Positions 43,833 through 53,727 are shown, counted from the first letter of the stretch. The stretch: DNA of 64,000 bases from Chitinophaga filiformis (GCF_900102545.1 NZ_FNBN01000002.1:1462264-1526263); one strand, 5' to 3'. Numbers and translations: made by a program. Notes: generated from the letters alone by a model not told the origin.

Positions 43833-46010
43833 TCAGGGATTGGGGAGATATATCTTAAATTCTGTACCCACTCCCGGTGTGGAAGTAAACTGTATATCCC
43901 CGTTCAGCTTCTCTACCGTTTCCTTCACAAGATAAAGACCTAAGCCGGAGCCCTTTGACTTTTCGGATACCCTGTAAAACATATTAAAAATATAGGGGTG
44001 ATAGTCCTTGTGAATACCGATACCATTATCCCTGACACCTATCAATGCGCCATCAGCGCGGGCAACAACAGTCACTTCCACATAAGGGGCCGGTTTGGCC
44101 GGATCAAAATAGCGCACAGCATTGGATACAAGGTTGTTGAGGATAATGATGATCCGGCTTCGGTCTGTACAGAAGGTACCATCTTCTTCTATATTGATCC
44201 TGATCTCCACATTGGAATTGCCGGTACTGATAAATTTCAGGCTGTTCCTGATATCGGTTAACAAGTCGGAAAAGTTAATAGGTGTTCTTTTCACTTCAAG
44301 CCTTGCATTCCTTGAATAATCGAGAATATCCAGGATGAAAATATCCAGCTTTCCGATACTGTCCTTCATCATAGACAGGTTCTGTTTGATATCCTCATCG
44401 TCCGTCTCGGACGCGGTAAATTCGATCAGCCCTAATATAGAAGCGAGCGGCGCCCTGAGATCATGGGAAACACTATAAACAAACCTGTCAAGTTCTGTAT
44501 TTGTTCTCTTTAGTTTGTCGTTCGCATCTTCCAGTTCCCTCCGGTACGCAATCTCGTCAGTAACATCCCTGAAATTGACAATATAGCCCCTTATTACTGC
44601 TTCCTTTATGTGGTTGGTAGCCACCCCCTCCAACCATACCCAGTGACCATCCTTTGCACGGAAACGTACTTCAAAAGGCAGCGGTTCTTCCGGCTTCGTA
44701 TTGAGTGATAACAGTGAGTGGGCTATAAAGCCTCTGTCTTCTTCATGAATATAATTTAGCATGGAAGTACCTACAAATTCTTCGGTGGCATATCCTATGA
44801 TACGCCCGATAGATTCTGTGGCAAAGGTATAATCGAGGTCTTCGTTGATGATAACGATCGCATCGTTGGAGTTTTCAAGCAGGGTACGCAGTTTCAGTTC
44901 ACTGTTAGCCAGGGCCAGTTCCGCTTCTTTTCTTTCCGTGATATCAGAGCTGATACCATCAATGCGGATCAGTTTACCTGCTACATTTAATGTTGGCCGC
45001 ATGCGGGTCAACAACCATTTTATCTGTCCATTCCGGTGACGGATCCGGTACTCCACCTGGCAGTTTTCTCCCAGGCTCAGGCGCAGGTTGCTTTCGTGTA
45101 CCTTTTTTTTGTCTTCATCAACAATTAAGGTGAACCACAGATAAGGATCTTTTATGAATGTTTCGGGATCGTAACCATACAGGCGCATACATGCCGGCGA
45201 TATCTGTAACATTTTGTCCTGTTCAACATTGACGGAGAAGAAAACCTCATTCATGGTATTGAACAGGGTACGCAATTCTGTATTGGCCTCAACAATAGCT
45301 CTCTCAGCGCGTTTGATCTCTGTAATATCAATCGTGACACCTATCAGGCTTACCGGTTCCCCTGTAAGTTCGTCCCTGACCACCTCAGCTATTTCCCGCA
45401 CTGTCCGTGGGTTTTCTATGTCTCCATCACGTATGATGCGGTATTCTGTATCATATCGTCCTGTCTCTGCATAGGCCCTGCTAACCTCTTCCATCATAAA
45501 TCCCCTGTCTTCAGGATGTACCAGGGCAATATATTGTTCGTAGGTTATTTTGGTCATTGACGGGTCTATTCCCAGCAAATGGAACAATTCATCAGACCAG
45601 TAATTTTGCACAGCAGACAGATCTCCGGTTGCCGGTACATCCCAGCTACCTGCTTTGGCCACACTCTGGATGGTTTTCAGATGTACTGTTTCCCTGAGTG
45701 TTTGCTGCTCAGCAGCAACGATGTTCCTGCAACCGGCATTCAACATATCTGCTGCATTGACGATTGAATGTGATGTTTCATCATCCCCAATCAGGGGGGA
45801 TGCTTCAGTACCGATCAAATTCAGTGTCTCCCATAAAATATGATAGAGTTCTTCCGGTGTTCCTGCTTCCCGGCCGTCTTTGTTTGTCTCCGGCCCGGCA
45901 ACTGCAGCCTCGTTCAGTAACATGTCCAGCTCCTGCAACAGATTGGAAGGGAGGGTAACATCGTTGCCGGCAAAGTGTTTATTTAATAATTGTGCTAGTG
46001 TAACATTCAT
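43833..46010 (-). CDS. Cytoplasmic multi-PAS sensor histidine kinase (first paralogue)
   Basis: 725 residues, no transmembrane segments. An N-terminal helical region (about 1-115) precedes three PAS/PAC domains (about 120-235, 240-360 and 370-490), then HisKA with His about 516 (FVYSVSHDLRAPLAS) and an ATPase domain (NNLVSNAVRYF, DNGIGI, GSGLGLYLV). The start at 46010 (MNVTLAQLLNK) follows the lone receiver gene by 47 bases; the frame is open to 46046. It is about 60% identical by eye in its C-terminal half to the kinase at 46477-48660, so the two arose by duplication. The input ligand is not evident. Confidence 0.9.
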   Translation of the reverse strand: MNVTLAQLLNKHFAGNDVTLPSNLLQELDMLLNEAAVAGPETNKDGREAGTPEELYHILWETLNLIGTEASPLIGDDETSHSIVNAADMLNAGCRNIVAAEQQTLRETVHLKTIQSVAKAGSWDVPATGDLSAVQNYWSDELFHLLGIDPSMTKITYEQYIALVHPEDRGFMMEEVSRAYAETGRYDTEYRIIRDGDIENPRTVREIAEVVRDELTGEPVSLIGVTIDITEIKRAERAIVEANTELRTLFNTMNEVFFSVNVEQDKMLQISPACMRLYGYDPETFIKDPYLWFTLIVDEDKKKVHESNLRLSLGENCQVEYRIRHRNGQIKWLLTRMRPTLNVAGKLIRIDGISSDITERKEAELALANSELKLRTLLENSNDAIVIINEDLDYTFATESIGRIIGYATEEFVGTSMLNYIHEEDRGFIAHSLLSLNTKPEEPLPFEVRFRAKDGHWVWLEGVATNHIKEAVIRGYIVNFRDVTDEIAYRRELEDANDKLKRTNTELDRFVYSVSHDLRAPLASILGLIEFTASETDDEDIKQNLSMMKDSIGKLDIFILDILDYSRNARLEVKRTPINFSDLLTDIRNSLKFISTGNSNVEIRINIEEDGTFCTDRSRIIIILNNLVSNAVRYFDPAKPAPYVEVTVVARADGALIGVRDNGIGIHKDYHPYIFNMFYRVSEKSKGSGLGLYLVKETVEKLNGDIQFTSTPGVGTEFKIYLPNP

Positions 46011-46057
46011 ATGACGTAGTTGTACCGGGTAGAAATAGATTATCAAGGGGATGCCTG

Positions 46058-46465
46058 TCAGGGATTGGCAACGTCTTTCAGCTTGTCAGCCGTCAGCGGC
46101 TTATTAAGGAACTGGCAGACATAAGGATTGTTCATGGCCAGTTCCCTGTCCTCAGGAAGCAGGGACGATGAAAGCATTACAATGATACATTTCTTCTTTA
46201 CTGATTCCGGCAGCTTCTTATACTCTTCCAGGAAGTCGAACCCGTTCATCTTTGGCATATTGATGTCGAGGAATATGAGGTCGGGCAGCGCCTCTTTATT
46301 CTCCTGGTTTTCGGAAAGATAACTAAGTGCATTCATTGCAGAATCCTGAGGCAGTACTTCTTTGGCAAAGGCATGTTTAGTGAGCACTTTTTTTGCAAGA
46401 AAACGATCTATCTCTGCATCGTCTACTACCATTACCTTCTCGAAATTAAAGTTGTTACTATCCAT
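46058..46465 (-). CDS. Single-domain response regulator (CheY/Rcp1-like)
   Basis: 135 residues, a receiver domain with no output domain. VMVVDDAEID carries the acidic pocket (Asp15, Asp16), FLDINMPKMNG the phospho-acceptor (Asp67), MLSSS the switch Ser, and FLNKPL the Lys. It probably takes phosphate from one or both flanking PAS kinases and acts by protein contact or relays phosphate onward. It begins 12 bases after the stop of the upstream kinase, in one operon with both. Confidence 0.93.
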   Translation of the reverse strand: MDSNNFNFEKVMVVDDAEIDRFLAKKVLTKHAFAKEVLPQDSAMNALSYLSENQENKEALPDLIFLDINMPKMNGFDFLEEYKKLPESVKKKCIIVMLSSSLLPEDRELAMNNPYVCQFLNKPLTADKLKDVANP

Positions 46466-46476
46466 AAGCGTAGAAT

Positions 46477-48660
46477 TTATAATAAGCTGGGTAAAAATAT
46501 GCTGAATGTCGTCCCTTCCCCAGGTACGGACTGAAGGCTGATCCGGCCTTTCAGTTTATCTATTGTCTCTTTTACAAGATATAATCCCAGACCAGATCCG
46601 TTTGATTTCTCGGATACCCGGAAGAACATATCGAAGATCTTCTCATGGTATTCCGCCGGAATGCCGATGCCATTATCCCTGACGGTGATATCTGCGCCCC
46701 CGGCACCGGATACAATAGTCACTTCAACAAAAGGATCCGGCTTTTCCGGATCGGCGTAACGCATTGCATTTGATACCAGGTTGTTCAACAATATGGAGAT
46801 TCTTCTTTCATCAGAGCCGAAAGCACCATTCTCCTGTATATTCACATCAAACCGCAGCGCTGATTTACCGGCATGCATGAATTTAAGATTGTCTCTTATA
46901 TCGGCCAGCAAATGTTGAAAATCTACTGTATTTACCTTTATCTCAAGCCTTGCATTCCTGGAATAATCCAGGATATCGAGGATAAACCTGTCCAGCTTCT
47001 CTATACTGCCTTTCATCATTCCCAGGTCCTGTAACACGTCCTCATCTTCCGTTTCAGACATGGTATATTCGAGCAACCCGAGTACGGATGCGAGCGGCGC
47101 TCTCAGGTCGTGCGATACACTATATACAAACCGGTCCAGTTCATTGTTGGTCTTCTTCAGCCTGTTATTGGAGGCTTCCAGCGCCTTCCTGTACCTGATC
47201 TTATAGGTAACGTCCCTGAAATTGCCGATATATCCTTTTACAATATCTCCATTTAAATGATTAACTACCGATCCTTCACACCATATCCAGCCGCCATCCT
47301 TTACGCGGAATCTTAACTCGAAATGGACCGGTGCATCCGGGTCTTTCTCCATGGCATGAACAAGACTGTTTACCGTAGCATGGTCGTCCGGATGAATTAA
47401 ATCAAATACCGAAGTACCAATAATTTCATCTACGGTGTAACCGATCATGCGACTCAGGGACTGGGTAACAAATAAGAATTTGAGTTCTTCACTTGCTACT
47501 GTGATCGCATCATTTGAGTTTTCCAGCAGTGATCTGAATTTCAGTTCGCTGTTCGCCAATGCCAGTTCAGCTTCTCTTCTTTTGGTGATGTCAGTAACAA
47601 TCCCATCTATTCTCACAAGCTTGCCCTCGTGGCTCAAGGTCGGCGTAATTCTCGATTCCACCCAGCGCAGTTCACCGTTTTTACGGCGGATCCTGTATAC
47701 CACCTGACTGCTTTCGCCTCTGCTCAGGCGTTTGTTGTTTTCCAGTACTGCTTCCTTATCATCGTCATAGATAACAGTAAACCACAGGTCGGGGTCTTTG
47801 AAAAACTCTTCTACACTATAGCCATATAGTTGTACACAGGAAGGCGACATCTGCAATATCTCCTGTTCATACCGTTCCATGCTCACCGAGAAAAATACGT
47901 CCTCCATCACATCAAACAGTTTTCTCATCTCCACATTGGCTTTAAACAATGCCCGCTCGGTGTTCCTGATGTCGGTGATATCGAAAGTAACACCTATCAG
48001 GCGGAGGCCTCTTCCGGTAGCCTCATCCCTGACCAGTTCACCGATCTCCCTTACGGTACGCTTCTGTTTTGGGTCTCCTCCACGATATATCCGGTATTCG
48101 ATATCATAGCGTCCTGTTTCCTTAATGGCCTTGTCTACCGCTGTGCTCAGGTATTGACGGTCATCCGGATGCACATAATTCTTCCTGAAAGCCCCGGCCG
48201 TTGGTGCCAGCGTACCCGGCTCTGCACCTAATACAGCAAAAAGTTCTTCTGACCAGTAACCCGGCTGACACAATTCATCGTCTGTTACGGGCAATTCCCA
48301 GCTGCCGGCGCTCGCGAGCGTCTGTATTGTTTTCAGATGTTTCATCTCCCGGAGCTGCTTCTGCTGCCGGATGATCTTGTTTGCACATTCCTTTTTCACC
48401 CGTTTGGCCAACAATATCAGAGAGGATAAATCTGCTCCACGCTCATCCATATCCTGACTGCTCCCGAACACGTTCAGACTATCCCGCAGTCTTTGATACA
48501 CTGCCTGCAGATCTGCATTTGCCATTGGGGTTGAGGGGTGTGTTGGTGTTGTTCTTGCTTCAAGTAACTGACTGATTTCATCAAATAATGCGACATATGC
48601 CTGAGGGAGATGGTCTTCATCGAAATATTTGCTGATCAGATGCTTTACTTCCTTATTCAT
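46477..48660 (-). CDS. Cytoplasmic multi-PAS sensor histidine kinase (second paralogue)
   Basis: 727 residues and soluble. An N-terminal helical region (about 1-120, with MKHLKTIQTLASAGSWELP at its end) precedes three PAS/PAC domains, then HisKA with His517 (FVYSVSHDLRAPLAS) and the ATPase core (NNLVSNAMRYADP, RDNGIGIPAEYHEKIFDMF, NGSGLGLYLVKET). It is the first gene of the operon kinase-receiver-kinase. It has the same domain order as the kinase at 43833, and only their N-terminal regions and PAS domains differ clearly. That suggests shared output and separate inputs. Confidence 0.91.
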   Translation of the reverse strand: MNKEVKHLISKYFDEDHLPQAYVALFDEISQLLEARTTPTHPSTPMANADLQAVYQRLRDSLNVFGSSQDMDERGADLSSLILLAKRVKKECANKIIRQQKQLREMKHLKTIQTLASAGSWELPVTDDELCQPGYWSEELFAVLGAEPGTLAPTAGAFRKNYVHPDDRQYLSTAVDKAIKETGRYDIEYRIYRGGDPKQKRTVREIGELVRDEATGRGLRLIGVTFDITDIRNTERALFKANVEMRKLFDVMEDVFFSVSMERYEQEILQMSPSCVQLYGYSVEEFFKDPDLWFTVIYDDDKEAVLENNKRLSRGESSQVVYRIRRKNGELRWVESRITPTLSHEGKLVRIDGIVTDITKRREAELALANSELKFRSLLENSNDAITVASEELKFLFVTQSLSRMIGYTVDEIIGTSVFDLIHPDDHATVNSLVHAMEKDPDAPVHFELRFRVKDGGWIWCEGSVVNHLNGDIVKGYIGNFRDVTYKIRYRKALEASNNRLKKTNNELDRFVYSVSHDLRAPLASVLGLLEYTMSETEDEDVLQDLGMMKGSIEKLDRFILDILDYSRNARLEIKVNTVDFQHLLADIRDNLKFMHAGKSALRFDVNIQENGAFGSDERRISILLNNLVSNAMRYADPEKPDPFVEVTIVSGAGGADITVRDNGIGIPAEYHEKIFDMFFRVSEKSNGSGLGLYLVKETIDKLKGRISLQSVPGEGTTFSIFLPSLL

Positions 48661-48960
48661 TGTATCGATAAAATGTCTTAACAGTGGATGATGCTATGCA
48701 CGCTGTAGATTATATTCAAACATGAAAATCTTTATATATCAGAGCAAATCCCACGCCGGAAAACCCATGATTACCTTTTATTTTTTTCTGATATTATCAC
48801 TGTTATGGTTACATGTAGTAGCAGCAACCTGATACGCTAAACAACAACCCGAACATGACACTATCTGATATAACCGTAAAATATCCAAAAGAAACAGTGA
48901 AATTGGAACCTGACGAATGACTTATTTTACCTAAATTAATGCTTTAAAGCTCAGCAATAT
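48661..48960. other. Divergent promoter region between PAS kinase operon and zwf
   Basis: 300 bases, AT-rich, with several poly-T runs near 48775-48795. I see no exact TAnnTTTG box, no strong hairpin and no coding frame. It must contain promoters for the kinase operon (leftward) and zwf (rightward). Confidence 0.4.
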
Positions 48961-50490
48961 ATGAAACAAGTAAAAAAGTACCCCGCGGCTATTACCATCT
49001 TCGGGGCGAAAGGCGACCTGACGAAACGAAAGCTCATACCCGCACTGTATAATCTTTTTACCGATAACCACCTGCCACCGGCATTTAACATCATCTGCGT
49101 GGACTTCCTTGAAGTAAACCAGGACGAGTTCAGACAGGATATGTTATCCGGCGTAAATGAATTCAGCAGGAACGGTGCTGCGGAAATAGAGAAATGGAAT
49201 GAATTTGCAGCCAGACTTTTCTACTTACAGGGTGATTTTCTGAAAAAGGAAACTTACGGCAACCTTAATGAAAAGATAAAATCTTTTGAAAAGGAAGCAG
49301 GACAGACTATTTCAAGGGTGTATTATTTTGCCGTTGCGCCCCGCTTCATTGAGACTATTTCGGATGCATTATACCAACACAACCTGTGTAACAAGGAAAA
49401 CCTGGACCGTATTGTAGTGGAAAAGCCATTTGGTACAGACCTGGATACTGCCAGAAAACTGAACCGTTTCCTGGGGAAGAGATTCTCAGAGAAACAGATC
49501 TACCGTATTGATCACTACCTGGGTAAAGAAGCCGTACAGAATATCATGGCTTTCCGCTTTGCCAATTATGTGTTTGAACCACTGTGGAATAAAAAATACA
49601 TTGATCACGTCCAGATCAGCGTGTCTGAACAGGTGGGTGTAGGCAAACGTGGCGGCTATTACGATAGCAGCGGCGCCTTACGCGATATGATCCAGAATCA
49701 CCTGCTGCAACTGCTTTGTATTGTGGGGATGGAATGTCCCGGCGCCTACAAATCAGAGCAGATCCGTGATGCCAAAACGAAAGTGATGAAGAGTGTAAGG
49801 CCTTATACCAACGCAGAGGTGTTTAAGAACGTGGTACGCGGACAGTACACTGCGGGCATGATCAACGATGATCTGAGGCCAGCTTACCGTCAGGAAGAAC
49901 ATGTTTCCTCCTCCTCCTTCACCGAAACCTTTGTAGCGGCTAAATTATTCATCGACAACAAACGCTGGGAAGGGGTGCCTTTCTTCCTGCGCACCGGTAA
50001 GTCCATGCCGGCACAATCATCTGTGGTGGTGATCCAGTTCAAGGACAGTCCACACAAGATATTCAGGGACGATATCGTTCCCAATCGCCTGATCATCAGC
50101 ATTCAACCGGAACTGGAAATCAGCCTGCTGTTCGAAAGCAAGATCCCCGGCCTGCAGATGAAACTGAAACCGGTAGAAATGGACTTCACCTACAAAGAAT
50201 CATACACGGAAACGATTCCTGAAGCATATGAAGCACTGCTGCTCGATGTTTTACATGGCGATGCTACCCTGTTCATGCGTGCAGACCAGATAGAGGCAGC
50301 CTGGAAGGTGGTGATGCCAATCATCGATGCCTGGAAGAAATATCCTGAAAAGGACCTGCATATGTACAAGGCAGGCAGTTGCGGACCTGATGCTGCGCAG
50401 AAACTCCTGAAGCCTTATGCGAAAGAATGGTATGAATTGCCTTTCAACAAGACAGTGAAAGCACTGCCGGATCTGAAAAGCGTACAATAA
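48961..50490 (+). CDS. zwf: Glucose-6-phosphate dehydrogenase
   Basis: 509 residues, typical length. It oxidises glucose-6-phosphate to 6-phosphogluconolactone with NADP+ or NAD+, the first step of the oxidative pentose phosphate pathway. The nucleotide-binding motif reads GAKGDLTKRKL (15-25; GASGDL in most members), EKPFG is at 154-158, and the active-site signature RIDHYLGKE (183-190) contains His185 and Lys189. The C-terminal domain is complete (ADQIEAAWKVVMPI). The usual partner genes pgl and gnd are not adjacent; zwf stands alone between the PAS kinases and an acyltransferase. Confidence 0.96.
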   Translation: MKQVKKYPAAITIFGAKGDLTKRKLIPALYNLFTDNHLPPAFNIICVDFLEVNQDEFRQDMLSGVNEFSRNGAAEIEKWNEFAARLFYLQGDFLKKETYGNLNEKIKSFEKEAGQTISRVYYFAVAPRFIETISDALYQHNLCNKENLDRIVVEKPFGTDLDTARKLNRFLGKRFSEKQIYRIDHYLGKEAVQNIMAFRFANYVFEPLWNKKYIDHVQISVSEQVGVGKRGGYYDSSGALRDMIQNHLLQLLCIVGMECPGAYKSEQIRDAKTKVMKSVRPYTNAEVFKNVVRGQYTAGMINDDLRPAYRQEEHVSSSSFTETFVAAKLFIDNKRWEGVPFFLRTGKSMPAQSSVVVIQFKDSPHKIFRDDIVPNRLIISIQPELEISLLFESKIPGLQMKLKPVEMDFTYKESYTETIPEAYEALLLDVLHGDATLFMRADQIEAAWKVVMPIIDAWKKYPEKDLHMYKAGSCGPDAAQKLLKPYAKEWYELPFNKTVKALPDLKSVQ

Positions 50491-50496
50491 AAAAGA

Positions 50497-50540
50497 ACAG
50501 GGGATGCCTTACACATGTGCAGGCATCCTCTGTTTATTTT
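50497..50540 (+). terminator. Terminator after zwf, overlapping the convergent acyltransferase end
   Basis: A 12-bp stem (50497-50508 with 50522-50533, one G-U pair) is followed by TTATTTT. On the minus strand it is followed by a TTCTTTTTT tract, so it can also end the convergent gene, whose last codons form the loop and right arm. Confidence 0.8.
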
Positions 50541-51699
50541 CAGCCTTCACTGCCTTTTTAAGCAGGAATGGACGTTCGAATAGTAAGAAGAATAAATAGG
50601 CTACCCCAACAACCAGGCTGGTCCCACCCAATATCAAAACTACAGTGGCTGTAAATGCTGACAAATGCGAGGGAGCAATCACGTACAACGCAATCATATG
50701 CAGTAAGGGAGCATGAATAAGGTATATACTATATGCAAATATCCCCATGGATGCAAGCGGCTTAAATGAAAGCGCTTTCCCTATAAAAGCTATCCGGGAA
50801 TGCTGATATTTTTCTTTGGAACAGATCACCAGCAAACAAAAGCAGATGATGCCGAATAACACGTCTACAATTTCATTCTCTATATTACCATTCACATCTG
50901 AATAAAAAGTAACCCTGCTCTTATAAAAAACAAAGGCGATAGCTGCAGCAATCAGGAACAATCCCCATGGCAGCTTATCAGCAAACTTTGAAAGCCTGGA
51001 TGCAGAAAAGGAAATATCCGCGGCAAGCATCCCGAGCGTAAACAATATGATGTAGGGATTTACACCTGCTGTTGCCATGTCGACACCAGGATCAACTGTC
51101 CTCAGCATCCTGAGTGTGATAAACAACACGACAGAGATCCCTACAGCTGTCAGTAAAGATGCGCCGGGGCCAAACCTTCTCCATAAGTACAATAAAAAAG
51201 GGAAAAAGATGTAGATCCTGCACTCTACCGGAATAGACCAGAACGCGTGGTTGATCTTATATACCTCGGAAATAAATAGGTCATTTATTAAAAAGATATG
51301 GGTGATAATGCTTTTTGAGGTAACAGGAATACATTCATCCCATACGGAACCTGTCTTTTCATCCAGTAGGAAATAAATTGCCAGTAAAGAGAGGGCCATC
51401 GCAATATAGTAAGGAGGCAGGATCCTGACGATACGCCTTTTATAAAATTCCCATACACCTGTCACCTGGTAATTGCGCCTGATAGCTGGCAGCATCAGAG
51501 AAAATCCGGAAATGACAATAAACAGGTCTACTGCATAATGCCCTGATTTGAATAAGGAAAGAAATATTTTCTGTACTATTCCCTTCGGACCAGCCTTATA
51601 TTCCAGCATCGCATGATGCATTACGACGTATAAGGCAGCAACAGCCCTCAGCCCATCTATATACAGCAAATGGGCTTTGTTGTGTGATTGTTTATCCAT
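50509..51699 (-). CDS. Acyltransferase-3 family membrane protein
   Basis: 396 residues with about 10 transmembrane helices. The family signature is at the N-terminus (YIDGLRAVAALYVVMHHAML). The usual arrangement follows: SGHYAVDLFIVISGFSLML, then the basic loop YKRRIVRILPPYYIAMALS. Such enzymes transfer O-acetyl or other acyl groups to cell-surface polysaccharide or lipid, using acyl-CoA across the membrane. It is monocistronic; the acceptor is not deducible. Confidence 0.9.
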   Translation of the reverse strand: MDKQSHNKAHLLYIDGLRAVAALYVVMHHAMLEYKAGPKGIVQKIFLSLFKSGHYAVDLFIVISGFSLMLPAIRRNYQVTGVWEFYKRRIVRILPPYYIAMALSLLAIYFLLDEKTGSVWDECIPVTSKSIITHIFLINDLFISEVYKINHAFWSIPVECRIYIFFPFLLYLWRRFGPGASLLTAVGISVVLFITLRMLRTVDPGVDMATAGVNPYIILFTLGMLAADISFSASRLSKFADKLPWGLFLIAAAIAFVFYKSRVTFYSDVNGNIENEIVDVLFGIICFCLLVICSKEKYQHSRIAFIGKALSFKPLASMGIFAYSIYLIHAPLLHMIALYVIAPSHLSAFTATVVLILGGTSLVVGVAYLFFLLFERPFLLKKAVKAENKQRMPAHV

Positions 51700-51810
51700 T
51701 AAAATTGTGTTGAAGGTCTTTCTCTTCCAGTTGGCTAGATATTATCAAATCAAATATACAATAAAAATCAAATATCATATCAGGTATACCCGGTAACCAT
51801 AAATAACTAC

Positions 51811-51841
51811 TTGTTTTAGTCTTCCCCCTTGACTAACTTTA
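51811..51841 (+). promoter_or_regulatory. Possible promoter of the second ECF sigma gene
   Basis: TTG at 51811-51813, a 20-base spacer, then TAACTTTA at 51834-51841, one base off TAnnTTTG. The expected transcript start is about 135 bases before the sigma ATG. Nothing else in the 283-base gap looks stronger. Confidence 0.35.
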
Positions 51842-51982
51842 AACCGGAAAGGAATACTCTACAACTTTAGTAGATTTTATGTAATATTGCGCACCACTTC
51901 AGATCAGGGGAACAGGGACAATACGGTATAATGCCATACCGGCAGCTGGTTTGATCATAATTATCATTTTATCAATCAATAA

Positions 51983-52555
51983 ATGGACAGGAGTTATTTC
52001 AGTGAAGAGGAGTTACTGATCTCTATGGCAACAGGAGATGAAGCTGCCTTTACTGAGATATACAACCGCTACTGGCGCAGATTGCTGGCCATTGCCTATC
52101 ATCATACGCAGGATGAATCGGCGGCCAAGGAAATAGTCCAGGAAGTGCTGATTAACCTATGGGACCGTCGGGCGGAACTGCAAATCAGGCAACTGTCGCA
52201 ATACCTCGCTACCGCCATCAAATTCTCTGTATTTAAGTCCATCACCCGCGAGAAACGAAGGAATACTATCGCCAAAGATGTTTTCGGCGAAATAAGCTCC
52301 CAGGATGATGAGCAGATCTATGCCCGCTTCCTCCATGACTACATCAACGGTATTGTAGAACAGCTGCCGGAGAAATGCAAACAGGTATTTAAAAGCAGCC
52401 GGATGGAAGGCAAAGGCACCGCGCAGATAGCCCGGGAGCTGAATATTTCGGAAAAAACAGTAGAAGCCCATATCACCAAAGCACTGAAACACATCCGGTT
52501 CGGTATCCGGAACGCAGGCCTGTTCTTAGTCATGCTACTCTCCTTCTTCAGATAA
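51983..52555 (+). CDS. ECF sigma-70 factor with short hydrophobic C-terminal tail
   Basis: 190 residues. Region 2 is about 10-85 (GDEAAFTEIYNRYWRRLLAIAYHHTQDESAAKEIVQEVLINLWDRR begins at residue ~17), and region 4 is about 125-175 (EQLPEKCKQVFKSSRMEGKG, IARELNISEKTVEAHI). The tail AGLFLVMLLSFFR is hydrophobic, as in the first ECF factor. It controls the FecR-SusC-SusD-thioredoxin genes that follow, by the usual trans-envelope signalling, and is inhibited by the FecR at 52681. Confidence 0.93.
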   Translation: MDRSYFSEEELLISMATGDEAAFTEIYNRYWRRLLAIAYHHTQDESAAKEIVQEVLINLWDRRAELQIRQLSQYLATAIKFSVFKSITREKRRNTIAKDVFGEISSQDDEQIYARFLHDYINGIVEQLPEKCKQVFKSSRMEGKGTAQIARELNISEKTVEAHITKALKHIRFGIRNAGLFLVMLLSFFR

Positions 52556-52680
52556 TTTTCTCCTCCTTCAAAAAAATTTTATGCCGGCTAAGGGGTCCCC
52601 CCTATGTTATGGTACTTACTAATATAGCGGCTGAAAAGATCTGCTTATACCAGGTCGCCACCATTCAGCACTATCCGCAT

Positions 52681-53649
52681 ATGGACAAAAACAGATTACA
52701 TACACTTATTCAGAAATATATTGATCAAACGGCCACTCCTGCCGAGCAGGAAGAGCTTAACAACTGGTACCGGCAACACAATGAGGATGCTGAATGGAAA
52801 TATTTATCTGCCGAAGCGGAAGAGCGGGCGGGTAAGGAAATCCTGCAGCACCTGCACCGGCATATCGGCCAAACGGCGCAACCGCCTGTACGCCGGATGC
52901 GTCTTTATGCCGGATTAGCCGCTGCCTGTGTCGCAGCTGTGGCTATCACTATCTGGTGGCTTACGTCCTATAATACCGGGCATATCAGTCAGCCGTTAGC
53001 TGCCCTGAACATCACCACTTCCGCACAAACGGAAGAGAACAAGTTTGTGGTATTACCGGACAGCAGTACAGTGATCCTGCGTCCGGGCAGCCACATAACC
53101 TACCATGATACCCACAAAACGCGGGAACTGACGCTGGAAGGAGAAGCCTATTTTGATATCCGGCAACGGGCAACACAGCCCTTTGTGATCCACACCGGTA
53201 AGGTAAAGACCACAGTAATGGGAACCACCTTCAATATCAAGGCCTATTCCGCCGACAGCGTCACCGTATCGGTGATCAGCGGCAGCGTAAAAGTAAGCGA
53301 CGCACAAAATCATACTGCTGTCCTGCATTCCAGGCAGGAGGCAGTGTACGATATTACGACCAACCTTAAAAAACAGGAACAGCCGCTGGCGGAAGGTACT
53401 ATTGCCTGGACGAAGGCAGACATGCAATTCCAGGAATTGCCCTATGCACAACTGGCAGCGCGTTTAAGCAGGAGATACGATGTACACATTTCTTTTAAGA
53501 ATCCGGCGCTCGAAAAATGCCCGATCACGGGAAGATTCAGCGGGACAGAAACGCTGCGGGAAGTGCTGGATATCCTATCACAGACAATGGGTACGACCTA
53601 TACCATGCAGGACCGTCAGGTAGAACTGGATGGCAGTGGCTGTTTCTAA
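52681..53649 (+). CDS. FecR-type anti-sigma factor
   Basis: 322 residues from MDKNRLHTLIQKYIDQTATP; the frame is open to 52609, but the conserved cytoplasmic domain begins here. One transmembrane helix is at about 80-100 (AGLAAACVAAVAITIWWL). The FecR domain follows (about 125-225: NKFVVLPDSSTVILRPGSHITY, LTLEGEAYFDIRQRATQPFVI, TVMGTTFNIKAY), then a C-terminal DUF4974-like domain (MQFQELPYAQLAARLSRRYDVHI). It couples the STN-bearing SusC downstream to the ECF sigma upstream. The gap from the sigma gene is 125 bases. Confidence 0.94.
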   Translation: MDKNRLHTLIQKYIDQTATPAEQEELNNWYRQHNEDAEWKYLSAEAEERAGKEILQHLHRHIGQTAQPPVRRMRLYAGLAAACVAAVAITIWWLTSYNTGHISQPLAALNITTSAQTEENKFVVLPDSSTVILRPGSHITYHDTHKTRELTLEGEAYFDIRQRATQPFVIHTGKVKTTVMGTTFNIKAYSADSVTVSVISGSVKVSDAQNHTAVLHSRQEAVYDITTNLKKQEQPLAEGTIAWTKADMQFQELPYAQLAARLSRRYDVHISFKNPALEKCPITGRFSGTETLREVLDILSQTMGTTYTMQDRQVELDGSGCF

Positions 53650-53727
53650 CACAACATTTTTCAACTTAAATCAGGTACATGAAGGCCAGCAAGTAATAAC
53701 AATCAGCCAAAAACAGTGCAGTAAACT

